From positions 12,512,968-12,576,967 of the forward strand of contig NC_049986.1 of the NCBI RefSeq assembly GCF_000003815.2: a DNA stretch of 64,000 bases, written 5' to 3'. Position numbers and translations under genes: made by a program. Numbering within the stretch: the stretch's first letter is position 1; each line of letters opens with the position of its first letter. This document shows, in pieces, positions 38,082 to 49,800 of this stretch. This stretch comes from Branchiostoma floridae. Lineage: Eukaryota > Chordata > Leptocardii > Amphioxiformes > Branchiostomatidae. Below the pieces are notes generated by a model. It worked only from the letters and a program-made list of their open reading frames with translations, made no database searches and was not told the origin of the DNA.

Positions 38082-38487
38082 TTATAATGAATATAAAGTC
38101 ACAGTTCCAATTTTCCAAAGAATGAACTTAATACATTTTCATGCCAAATGGTATAATCTAGTTTACACATTTAAAGACGAACTAATTCGAGACATTAGAT
38201 GAATTGCCATGTATTTTTGATTTACATGGGTACAGTTGGTTGAATTGGCAATGAACTGGCAGAGATGACACATGGTACTGTAAAACTTGTAATAAAATGT
38301 TGCAGAAGTGATCATGACTAGCCACTGCTTTTTTAAAATCACAAGTTAAACCCCAACAAAAGCAGGATATCTACTGCTCTGATTCTTGCACTGAAATCAG
38401 CTACAGAATATGCTATATGCAATTTAGTATCTACCATAATTTACATGCATGCCATGGAGCTAGCATCTCTTTGCCACCAGCTAAACT

Positions 38488-38553
38488 TAGCCTGGATACC
38501 ATCCGAGTATAAGAAGCCCCAGGTGAAATTAGATGGTACCCAGGCTAGCTTAA
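38488..38553. repeat. Short inverted repeat between convergent genes
   Basis: TAGCCTGGATACCATC near 38,490 pairs with GATGGTACCCAGGCTA near 38,532 (15 of 16). It sits between the INTS5 and TRIM 3' ends. A hairpin or MITE remnant is likely. Confidence 0.55.
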
Positions 38554-38593
38554 CTAAGACTGTCTATCTCTAGCTGTATTGACATCTTCTAGA

Positions 38594-40506
38594 CTAGATT
38601 ATGACACAGCATGTTTTGTTATGTTCAGGTAGGTAGTTGAAGAAGAAAATACAGTTTTTGCCTACATCAGACACAACAAGACTCCTTGGCGTACGGGTCA
38701 CACAGCTTGGGTTTCCCAACCCATCATCTCTATCTGCGATAACCCCCACAAAATTGCAGAACCTGTCAAAGTACTGCAGCCTACCACTGCCCTGGTCAGG
38801 CACCACAAAATCATGGTCATGGGAGTCAATGTAGGTGCCTTGTCCAATAGGACCTTTGAACCTCCCGCCCCCTTGGCCCCACCCACCAATCACGTAAGCC
38901 AGACTAAAGTCTGCCCTGTAGAATAGCAGTTGCTTGGTCATGTTATTTGCAACAGAGAAATAACCAGGCCCAATAGGCTGCTTTGAAGGGGCCTCGCATT
39001 CAGTTGAGAGGCAAATTCTTGCAAAGATGTCTCCTTTTAGGTCAAACAGGACCAGCTCATTTTTGTCTGTAACACCCACTATGATTCCCTGAGCCTGTTC
39101 TAGGTATCGCACAATGGAAGGCTCTTTGAGCTGCCCTTTCCCAAGAGTTTTCAGAAACTTTCCCTTTTTCGTGAACAGTTTAGCAAGCTTCAGACCACTG
39201 TCTAGTACAACCATACGGTCTCTAGTAGGGTGCATAGAAAAACTGCATGGCTTGCTTCCGGTTTCCTCAGGAAGACTTACTGGAAAACTTCTTTTGAATT
39301 TACCTGTCAGGTCAAAGATTTGCATCCGGTGATTATTTTGGTCAAGAACAAAGAGACCTTTGTCTGTAGCAATGACAGCCACAGGCTGATCAAATTCCCC
39401 TTCCTCCTTTCCCTTGTGGCCAAATCGAACTATCTGAATAGGTTTAGGATAGATAGAACCTTTCTTCTTTTTTTCAGAAATGAATTCACCGGAGGTTTCA
39501 CTGTCGTTAGCAATGTCCATGCTACATTCAATCTCCTCTTCCTCTACATCACTGGCTTTACCATCCTCAGTAGTGACACTGCCCAAACTGTAAGAAGCGT
39601 TGGGAGAAGCTGGCACAAAAGTTAGCATCGGGGCAAGCACCTTTTCCTCATCCTTACTTAACACCCCAAGCTCTTTCAAGGCTTCTATACATGACAGANN
39701 NNNNNNNNNNNNNNNNNNNNNNNNNNNNNNNNNNNNNNNNNNNNNNNNNNNNNNNNNNNNNNNNNNNNNNNNNNNNNNNNNNNNNNNNNNNNNNNNNNGT
39801 CATCAGAAAGCACAGAGATGTTGTCCCTACACTGTTTCTCTATCTGCTTGATCAAAGCATCTCTCTGATTCTTCATACTCTCTTCCAACCTCACTATGCT
39901 CTCAGTCGTAGCTTGGATCACATCTTGTATAACAGTTTGCATGTTGGTCTCAATGCTGGACACTGCCTCTCTGATATACTGAGGTTTCTCTCCTAGTGCT
40001 GTCAACTTCTTTTTGGCCTGACTCACTAGCTGGACTAACTCTTCCTCTTTGCCTGGCATTATGTCTTGCAGGCGTTTTGTCTTGTGTTCGTTATGATCTG
40101 TGAAGAGACAGTCTTCACATATCGGAACACTGTGGGTTTCACAGAAGTACCTCATTTCTTTACTTGGATGTACTGGGCATGTTCTGTCATCCTTAAAACT
40201 ACAGTCAGCAGTAGTCTCAGACTCAGGCGTTATGTCGACAAGCTTTTGGGCACTTTCCATTAGATTTCTGATGACAAAGTTTGTCCCGAAGGCTGTAACC
40301 CCCCCACGAGGGACAGACACTTGAAGCCTGCACAGTGGACATGTAATGCGTGACCTGTTCCCTACACAATCCTTCAAACAATCTTTACAAAATGTGTGGT
40401 GGCATGGTAGACTCTTAGGGTCATTATATGTGTTAAGACAAATGCTACATGTTATTATGCTAATGTCTGCTGCAATGTAGTGCCTTTCCAGTGGCCCTGC
40501 TGCCAT
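38594..40506 (-). CDS. TRIM-family RING/B-box protein with NHL-like repeats
   Basis: Likely a ubiquitin E3 ligase. Single coding exon from ATG at 40506. The N-terminal part (236 residues before the gap) has a C3HC4 RING at about residues 20-60 (CSIC...CHHTFCKDC...CPLC), a B-box 2 near 107-150 (CPVHPSKEMRYFCETH... ending DHNEHK) and a helical coiled coil after that. After a 100-N gap, the last about 365 residues include an acidic linker, then beta-propeller-type NHL-like repeats, for example FDQPVAVIATDKGLFVLDQN and NHRMQIFDLTGKFKRSFPV. This layout matches the TRIM2/3/56 group. The frame across the gap cannot be checked. The last residues are HNKTCCVII. No exact orthologue is claimed. Confidence 0.85.
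39699..39798. other. Assembly gap (100 N)
   Basis: A run of exactly 100 N, so the true size is probably unknown. It falls in the coiled-coil to linker part of the TRIM gene. Confidence 0.95.
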
Positions 40507-42250
40507 TGTGGTCTCGAGTGCAGTGTGTCAGTTCTTCAAAATGGTGAGAAGCTGCTTTCTCTTTCTCTGTCTGTTAAGCCTAAAAGTGCAAGAGTAGATG
40601 CTTGCTTCCACATGAACTATTAACACATTGCTTGCAAAGGAACTATCATAACTACATGTACTGGAAATTATATGCAAGTGCATCAGCATGATTGAGACTT
40701 GAAATTATGCCATATTTTATATTATATGATGATCAAGAAAAAAATACTTTAAAAAACTTGAAATTTATAGACCATCTCTGACTCAACAGTGCTGTTTTAG
40801 AAGCATTGAGCTTGCTTGATTATATGCAAGATGGTCAGATCAATAATACATAATGATGTTGAATTATGTGACTGAACTCTGGTCTATGATGTTAATGTTT
40901 AATAGTAAAACCAACCTTCAGATCACCTGCATGACATGGTAGACCATTCAATAAGTTTGTGCTGTCATCAGATGAATACAAGTTCCTGGCAGAAATAACA
41001 TATGACCAAATTTGGAAATACAGGCATGATAGAAGCAATTTAGTCTACTATATTAGCATTATATAATGACTTTAGTTGTACAATAATTTGTTGTGCATGT
41101 GACATGACCTTCACATTTGCAAGGTTAGCCCTTCAAAGTGCATTTAGGCCCATAGGTTTTGTAACAGACGACAACATCTGACATGTCTTGTATTGTCAAA
41201 AAGTCAAAATGACAAGGAGTACAACGGCATGCAACTTTTCTTAGGTATCCCCACCATTGTACAAGTTGATAATCTAAATGTAAGAGATGCTCACTGCACT
41301 CAAACAGTGCAATTATTAACTTTCAATTGTCCCCTACCATACTACCAATATCATAAGCCCTACTGATGCTCACCTACAAACATCCTGAAATATCTGGCCC
41401 ACAGAATGGCCTTGATTGTCTCAATGGAGGAAATTGACAGTCTCCAATCTTCCAGTGATGTCCCTGTCTCTCAAATAAGTTTGAATCACGAGTTGGTGTA
41501 AGGTGCTGAACTTGTAACCTCAGCACTTTGGACTTTGCCCTCTCATATGGATTTTTATCATGCATAGGTCATGAGAAACTACTGTTCTGTCAACATTTGG
41601 TTGAAAATGGTTTTATGAAACAATGGTTACATGGACATTGTGTATGTGTGACCATATTGAAAACTGCTAAAATGACAATAAATTGTATTGATTTGATGGA
41701 TGATACAAATGCTAGATCTATACATTCTACATTATTGTGCTTGCAGATTCTGCTTTTTCCTCAATCTAAAGCCATACAATACATGACTAACTTGCATTAC
41801 GCTGGGGCAAAATCCTGTAGGCTCCATACATGCTTTTTGTCCAGTCTGTCCAAGTCTCATGTCATGACTTGATAACCATGTTTCTAAGATGAAAAGTTTA
41901 TGAAAAGAACTGTGTGCTCATAATATGTATTTGCTAACACTCAGCAATTTATCAGGTCTATTCCACCTCCTGAGCAGTTACACCTGGCCATTACTCTATG
42001 CATCTTTCTGGGGCACTTTTGCAGTAGTCTATTGGATTAGTTTTACATGGGTTCTGATCCTAGGGTTTTATAATCCTTCTTTCTTGCTGTCACAGGCTTT
42101 CAAGTTTTGAATTGGTCTCAGCTGACTCCAGTCTGAGATTTACTACAATCATGACATCTCATTTCCCTAGACAATGTTGATTTTTGCCCCTTGATATTAG
42201 TTCCTTTTTCTCTGAGTAAAATGTTTCAGCACACAACATAAGCCATGCAA
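40507..42250. other. Intergenic stretch without recognised gene
   Basis: Only short open frames without family similarity or splice support. It contains the TRIM promoter side and the 3' end of the large fusion gene. Confidence 0.5.
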
Positions 42251-42272
42251 AGTCGTATATGAAAATATAATC

Positions 42273-42278
42273 TTTATT
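42273..42278 (-). promoter_or_regulatory. Candidate poly(A) signal of the fusion gene
   Basis: AATAAA on the minus strand about 400 bp after the glycosyltransferase stop codon. No such hexamer was found between the OTU and GT exons, which fits a single transcript. Confidence 0.6.
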
Positions 42279-42449
42279 TACATCAATGTATACTACATCA
42301 CTCTTAGAACAGAATGTAAGGAGAATAGCAGCAATATCTGACAATAGTACATCAAACAGACTCTAAGTCTTAAACATCTTCTACAAGATGTAACAAAGAT
42401 TGCAGTTTCCATTACACAGGTATACACCTGTCATGCTATAAAGTATAAT

Positions 42450-42470
42450 CAAGGAGGTTAAACCTCCTTG
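42450..42470 (-). repeat. Perfect 3' UTR hairpin
   Basis: CAAGGAGGTT, one base, then AACCTCCTTG forms a 10-bp perfect stem with minimal loop, extendable by AT pairs with a bulge. It lies between the GT stop codon and the poly(A) signal, so it would be in the mRNA. Confidence 0.7.
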
Positions 42471-42673
42471 TTATAATCAATGTAGTTCTCTACAGAAAGA
42501 AAGGTAACTTGATTTAAAACATAACATACAGCTCTCAAAAGGCACAGCTCCCCAAAGACAAGTTTTTGTACAGCAAATATTATAATGTCATTACAATCTA
42601 TAGGCTATTATGGTACTGATTATCTATGCGCTCTATACACTGTAACTTTTGTAAGTAGCAACAGTTAGCATAC

Positions 42674-43863
42674 CTAAAGGCCAAATGCCTCAAGGAACTT
42701 GCTGTGTGATGCATCCCAGTACTTTGAGGCCAAAAGTGTCTCTTTCAACCGTCTTGCAGCTTGAAACTCCCTTTTCCCATCCTTTAGAACCTTAATGATC
42801 CTCTTAGCAAGTGTTTTGGCGGCTTCATTGTCATCATCCGCAATCTCCACAATCAGACGATCAAACTCAGGGTCTTGGCTCCTTAAGAACCATGCAAGAC
42901 CAGACTTGTGGGAAACCAGAACTGGTACTCCTGCAGCAATGGCCTCGAGAGCAACCAGTCCAAATGGCTCTGCACGTGACGGCATCAGGACAACGTCGAC
43001 TTTCTGCATGTCTTCGCTCAGCTCTCTCTGTGTGGCGTACTTCAGGGGGGTGAAGTTGAATTTGCCCTTTTCCACATTGGCTTGAATAAGTTTCTTGCTC
43101 TCTGGAAAGTCTTCATGACTGACACCACGGACTCGCCACTTTGTGTTTGGTAGGTGGTCGATCACCATGCTCATGGCCTTTGCTACAAGATCATAGCCTT
43201 TCAGTATTTCTACGCCCATCACCCTGCCAATGGATAGTACCACTTTTGTTTCTGTGTTGACATGTTTCACTTGCACCTTGCTGAAGACGTCAGATGGCTT
43301 AGGCAAAAACTCATGGTGTGGCTTTATCTCTCTTGTCTGACTCTTATAGTAGTCATACATGTATGGGCCTACTGAGAATATCACATCGGCATGTTTTAAG
43401 TCTTCCAGAATGCTGTCACTCTCCTCCCCAATGCTCATCACCTTCTCATCACCCTTGTAGTGACTGGTGTCTTCTGGGATCACGTGAGTGACCTGGACCA
43501 ATTTGGCGTTAGGAAGGCGTTGCTCCTTGATCTGTCTTGCTGCACGGCTTGTGATGTTAACATGGCCGACGACGAAGCCTACCTCTGAAGGCAGGTTTGG
43601 ATAATGGCTCTTGTGCTCCCATGTCAGCCAATCAAGACTGGGTTTTCTCTTGTCTCCATCGGATGTTGTCGGAAAGATCAGCTGAACCCCATCGGCAGCT
43701 GCATCATCCTCATCATCCCTGCTGGCACCTAAGATGGTACTGTAGACCACTGCTCCTTTGGAAACCAGCATGCCTGCCATCTGGCGGTGTATTGTGGAGA
43801 CACCACCTCGAGAGGTGCCATATTCATCATTGATCATCAGCACCACAGGCTTGCTTCCAGATC
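42674..43863 (-). CDS. GT4-type glycosyltransferase domain exon
   Basis: Terminal exon of the fusion gene, about 396 residues, a full GT-B fold. The N-terminal half starts KPVVLMINDEYGTSRGGVS with the glycine-rich loop. The C-terminal half has SIGRVMGVEILKGYD and the GT4 signature AEPFGLVALEAIAAGVPVL, whose E-x7-E motif is intact. The exon begins with GA, completing a glycine codon from the preceding exon. No signal peptide or membrane segment, so a cytosolic enzyme is likely. Glycosyltransferase group 1 domains have been reported joined to NACHT receptors in corals; the link with ROC-COR here is read from this sequence. Confidence 0.9.
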
Positions 43864-46800
43864 CTTGAAACAATTCAGTGAAGAAGAGTGTAAAGATAAA
43901 TCAACATGTATTCATCTTATAATTTTCAATGATTGAGGCATAAAAAATCAATTTCCCTCTTGGGGTAAAAGAGGGACACATTGGTAAATGGGACAAATTG
44001 GGACAAATGGAAACACATTGTGGTACTTAGCTTCAAGTACATGTATATTGCTATGTATAGTTTGCTGTGCTGTTAATTACATTACATTTACCTACCCTTT
44101 GCTCTGGATTCTGCTCTTATGATGATGTCACAAGGCCCAACTCCAGGTTGAGATGTTTTATTACTGTCACCTTTGATACATAAACATTAACATTATCACA
44201 GTAATTGCAATTATTGGTGAATCTGTAACATATGTTGACAGCAATAATACCAACCAACTTGAAGAATTAATAAACAAGATTCATTCAAAGTTCTGATAAA
44301 GGAATATATACTTACCATCAAGACTAGCATAGTGGTTTTCAGCATAGTGACCCAGCAGAAGTGGCGGCCCTGTAGTGACTTGTTGGTTCCCCATAGGTGA
44401 CAGTATGGTTATGTAGTTGTCTGCATCAATGCTGGACACAATCCTAATGTCTCTGCCTAACATGGAAGCCAAGGCCTGTAGTACGATGTGATCTCCCCAC
44501 ACTCCATCTCGAGACATCTGCTGTAGGTAACCTTCCCAATCTAAATTGCGTACAAAGGCTCGAAGGTGATCACCCTTCTCCTGAGAGAGAGACAGGAGAT
44601 AAAATCAGGGTTAGAAGTAAACAGGTTCATCATAGATAATCATATCTGAAGTTACTGTAAATTATAACAGATAGTCCCAATTGACTTTTTAAAGTTAACA
44701 TTTCCTCCCTTAAAAGATTGTTGAAGATGAATGCATAAAAATATGTTCTTGATATAAATGGCTTTTGTCATGTATAAGAGCTTGTCAATTTTCTTTGGTA
44801 AAATGTTTTATATTCTGAAAATAGAAGGATCTACAAAAAATTATTGTAGCTATTCTCGTCCAACTGTCAGTACAATGCACTACCTGTTCATTTTGCAGAT
44901 AAAACAGACTTACATTGTGAGGATGTTGCCTCAAGTAGCCAACCACATCTTGTCTGAGCTGTGAGTGACTGATCGCTGTGCTTCCAGTGCGCACAAGCTG
45001 GTCAGATACAGCATGGAAGAGACAGTTCCCATCTTTGGGCACATCGGGTCGGAGCGTGAGGCCTGACTCCATCAGGTGGTCTCTCAGTCTACTTTGTTCA
45101 TCTCCTGGCTGCATCTCTATAGACATACTTCTGAACCTTTCCCATACATTCTCTGAGGCAACATATGATCAGAAAACAGTTAAGAAAGTGTTGGTCTGTC
45201 TGACATGCATGTTCTCATGTATTGAACCCACATTTTTTTTAAATTTGTTGTACTGCCATTTGATCAATTTTGCACATCATCTATATTGATTGTGTTCATC
45301 AGGCTCTGTGCATTACAGTCCCTTGAAATGTGTGTTGCATGAACTGTACGTTGTCTTCCTTATTGGATTACCAGGTTTTGGCTGTGTGAAAGGAAAAGTG
45401 ACTTTGTCAAGTTATATGCCAATAATTTTAAGACTTACATGATTTTCATACTTAACATTGATTCCCGAGATCCATGGAAATATTATCCTTGATAATGAAG
45501 CATTCAGTCGCTTTCAAAACTGTTGTTTTACCTGAATATCGAGGTTGTTTCTCCATCATGATCTCTTCAGGAGCTGGGCTTTTTCCACACTCCTCAAGTG
45601 CCCTCTTTCTCCGCTGTTGCCACTGCGCTGGGGCTAGTTTGTGTTGCAGAGACAAAAAGACAGTATACGTAATGCCTCAATATGAAAAATTGCCAAATCA
45701 ATTATGCGAAATATGCCAAATCAATTTATTATGTAAACCTTCTTAAGTGGTCACTGTAGACCTAAACCAATGCAGAAAACACAGTCATCTGAGATAAGGG
45801 AAGTACGCTTTCTCGTCTGCATTACAACCATTTTAAGTAACATCATGCATAATTATAGAAACATACTTGTGTGTGGGTGAATCAGTCTGGGGTCAATCTC
45901 ATCCCATGTCTTTGGACACACCACAATGCCTCCTGGTGTCTTGTCCAGAACAGCTCCGGAGAACCGGTGAGGTTTGTCCACCCCAAGCTTCAGACAGTGT
46001 GGGCACACCACTCGAACACAGTACAGTACACCTGGCCACTGCTGTAGGAGCTCCTTTGTTGCATTGATGATCAAGACCATAATACCCCATGCTTCCTTCA
46101 GTTTCTTGTTTTGTGTTTGCACAGAAATTAGGATTTCTTCACTTCTTTCCTTTGGTTCAAGTTGCACCAAAAGTTCAAATTTGTTCTTTCCCACCACACT
46201 GACTGCTTGAATGCCATATTGCCAGTCTTTACGATATTTGATGAATTTGTTCAGTTTGACTGAAAGAGTTTCAAACAGACCTACAGGGCAATAGTTTTGC
46301 AGTTGGAAGACCACCATGAGCACAACGTCATCAGGTTGAATTTCTCTGGGCATGCAAGTGGCAATAGCTGTTAGCAACCATGGAAAACGATACACAGGAG
46401 GCACAGACTGAATGGTGTATGGATCAGCATCCTCACATTGTGGCATTTCAAAACAAAGGTCAAACTTCTGAAGTAAACAGATTAACATAACTTCCTCTTC
46501 ACCTGATAGTTTCATATCTTTCCATAAACATTGCAACATCTGTTTTGAAACAATTCCTCGAGTTGAGAAATCCTCGACCATATCATCAAAGTCAGCATCA
46601 GATACTGAAGCAAATCGTTCATCAAATCTGTCAACTGGNNNNNNNNNNNNNNNNNNNNNNNNNNNNNNNNNNNNNNNNNNNNNNNNNNNNNNNNNNNNNN
46701 NNNNNNNNNNNNNNNNNNNNNNNNNNNNNNNNNNNNNNGAGTCAAAACCCTCTAATGGATGACACCAGGTCCAAGCGGCTTGCCAGCTTCTAGTTTAAAA

Positions 46801-49800
46801 CATCATCTATCTCTGACAAATATTTCTTGAGACTCTCTACCTCAGCAATTTCAATCTGCTTGGTTTTCTGCATTATCAATTCTGCTTTCCTCTCTATCTC
46901 TTCTGGCTCACACCTGTCTATGTGTGTAGCAACAATTCTGAGTACTGGTTTGGAGTCAAGACGAGTTTTTATCACATTCAACCAATATTTAACAGCAGCA
47001 TCAAATGATGATGATATGAAAGCCTCTAGATCCACAACTATAAGGTACAGTGCAGCCTTGCTAAAGAAGAACTGATGGGTTAAATGGTAGATCTTATGAC
47101 CACCAAAATCATGCATCAGAACCTGTATACTATCTTGTAGCCGAGTCGGATGAACTTCTATTCCTGCTGTTCTATCTGTGATATCTGTCAAATTTGATTT
47201 TCCCAGTCTGATGGCATTGCATAAGCTGGTTTTACCAGCTGCTACCTCACCAAGCAGAAGGGCCTTGACACGTGGTACTTCAATAGCTTTGGATAGATTC
47301 AGCTCTTCAAAATATGCAACAATTCCCTCCATCCCTTGTTCAAACACTTCAATTGGGGGCTGTTCTATAGGATTGCCATATATCTGTTCCTTTCCAAACT
47401 GACAAAGTTTGTGGAGTTTACCAAACTGTGTTGGCAATGCTGTGATATTGTTCTCCTCGAGGCTCAGATACTCTAGATTTTGCAGCTCACAAATGGTGTT
47501 TGGTAGAGTCTCAATTTTATTACCAGCAATGTTGAACTCAGTCAGGTTCCCAAACTCAAACATTTCCTCTGGTATTGCTTTCAGGTAATTTGATGAAATG
47601 TTAAGTGAGGTTAAGTTTACCAGTCTTGTAAAAGAACTGGGAAGTTCCTTAAGTTGGTTACTACGTAGATTAAGAACAATCAAGCTTAAAAGGTCCCCAA
47701 TTTTTTCTGGTAGCTCTGTTAAACTGTTTTCAGATATGTCAAGTGTTTGCAAGTATTTAAGCCTACATATGGATGAGGGAATACTTACAAGACTATTGCA
47801 AGATAGGTAAATTTCTTTCAAACAAAGCAGGTTACATAGTGATTTTGGAACTGCTTTTAAGCAGTTTGCAGAGAGTCTTAGTTTAGAAAGCTTCTTCAAT
47901 GTTCCTATACTATCTGGTAGCTGTTCAATTTGGTTATGTTCAAGAATCAACTCTTCAAGTTCTTGAAGATAGCCAATGGACTGTGGTAAACTGTTAAGAC
48001 TGTTACTAGAAAGGTTTATGTATTTAAGCTCTTTCATTCTGCCAATATCATCTGGAAGACTTTGTATTGCATTTGCTTTGTATTGATCAAGTCTGTTGAA
48101 TGACACATCAAGGTATTCCAATGATAGAAGATTGCTAATCCTCACTGGTAAGTTAGATAACTTGTTGTCTTGTAATGACAGACATCTAAGTGAGGTAATG
48201 TTGCATAGTTCATCTGGTAGGTCTTCAATTTTGTTTCTGCTTAGATCAAGGTGGGTCAAATTTACCATCAGTCCAATCTCCTCTGACACATTAACTAGGT
48301 TGCAGTTAGAAATGTTCAGTTCCTGAAGAGCAGTTTGTTGACAGACAAATTTTGGAAAGTCTTGGCTAATGTTGTAATACTTATTGCAACTGATATTCAT
48401 TCTCATCAGATTTCCAGGTAATTCTATTTCATAGGATTTGGGATCAAGGTCATAAAAGGCAACACTTAGCTCCTGTAAGGTGGAGATGACACCTAGATTT
48501 AGTATCTGGTCATCACCAAGTCCACTTAGGTCCATTTTGATTATGTCTCCATTGTATGTAAATCCATCAGGAGGGTTTATGATAAACAGGTCATACCCGC
48601 ATTGCAGCTTGACAACACCATGCTGCAACTCCTCCAGAGCAATCACCACTGGTGATATTAAGTTTTCATCCCTACCGTATGCCTCACAACATGTTTTATG
48701 ATCCAAATAAACAGCTCTTACTTGCACAGACGCTGATAACTGCTTAGCTGTGTTCCTTGGAATAGAGACAAGTTGCCAAAAGTCTACTGAAAGTTCTTGT
48801 AACTGTCCAAGTTCTAAAAGAAGGTCTAACTTATAGCAACCACAGTGAAACAATTTCAGACTTTTCAAAGAATCCAAGCATCTGAATGAGCCAGGTAAAT
48901 TAGTGAGTCTGTTAAGTGATACGTCAAGATATTCCAAGGAGAGAAGACTACCAATCATGCCAGGTAAGCTGGACAACTCATTGTCCTGCAGGTAAAGCCA
49001 CCTGAGTGTGGTAATGCGGCACAGGGAATTAGGAAGACATTGAATATTGTTTTTGCTAAGATTGAGGTAGGTCAAATTGACCAATTGTCCAATCTCTTCC
49101 GGCACACACTGTAGGCTGTACTTAGACATGTTGAGCTCCTGAAGTGCACTATGATTAAGGATGATAGCAGGAAAATCTTGATTACAATACATTCTTTCAT
49201 TACAACTGATATTTGGTTGGGTCAGATAATCAGGTAGTACTTTGTTAGATATGACATTAAGGTCACAACAAAGTGCAGCATCCAGCTCAAGTATAAAGGC
49301 ACAACTGAAAGCTATTTTGAGTATTTTGTTTTGTAATGTGCTTCCACTAAGATCCATTTTAACTATGTCATGACTGTTTCTGTGGGGACACTGTAGCAGT
49401 TGTACAACACCATGCTGTAACTCATTGGGAGCAACTATTGGTAAATCCTCTCCATCAATACAGTACTTTTTATAACATGTCTCATAATCTAGGGAGACAG
49501 ATTTGATTTGTAGATAACCTGGAAACTGAACAGCTGTCTGCTGTGGAATTGACACCAGCTGCCAAGCATCTATTGTTAAGACTTTCAATGCTTTAAGTTG
49601 AGGGAGAAAGTCCAACTGATAGCAATTACAGTGGAGCAAGTTGAGCTTGTTTATAGAACTTAACTCTTTGAATGACTCAGGTAAAGAATGAAGTTTGTTA
49701 AATGATACATCAAGGTATTCCAAATAGAATAGATTGCCAATCATCCCTGGTAATCTAGATAATTCATTGTCTTGAAGTGAAAGCCATCTAAGTGAGGTAA

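Noticed and set aside
42674-43873. Stand-alone glycosyltransferase gene starting near 43,873
   Set aside because: The apparent first codon is TTG, there is a splice acceptor at 43,864, and the first ATG would remove the first beta strand.
44785-45126. Stand-alone OTU gene starting at the ATG at 45,126
   Set aside because: Coding continues upstream in frame to an acceptor at 45,153 whose phase fits the ROCO linker exon; the frame after 44,914 is intronic.
48096-48701. Plus-strand open frames over the LRR exon
   Set aside because: Antisense shadows of LRR coding sequence, repeating with the modules.
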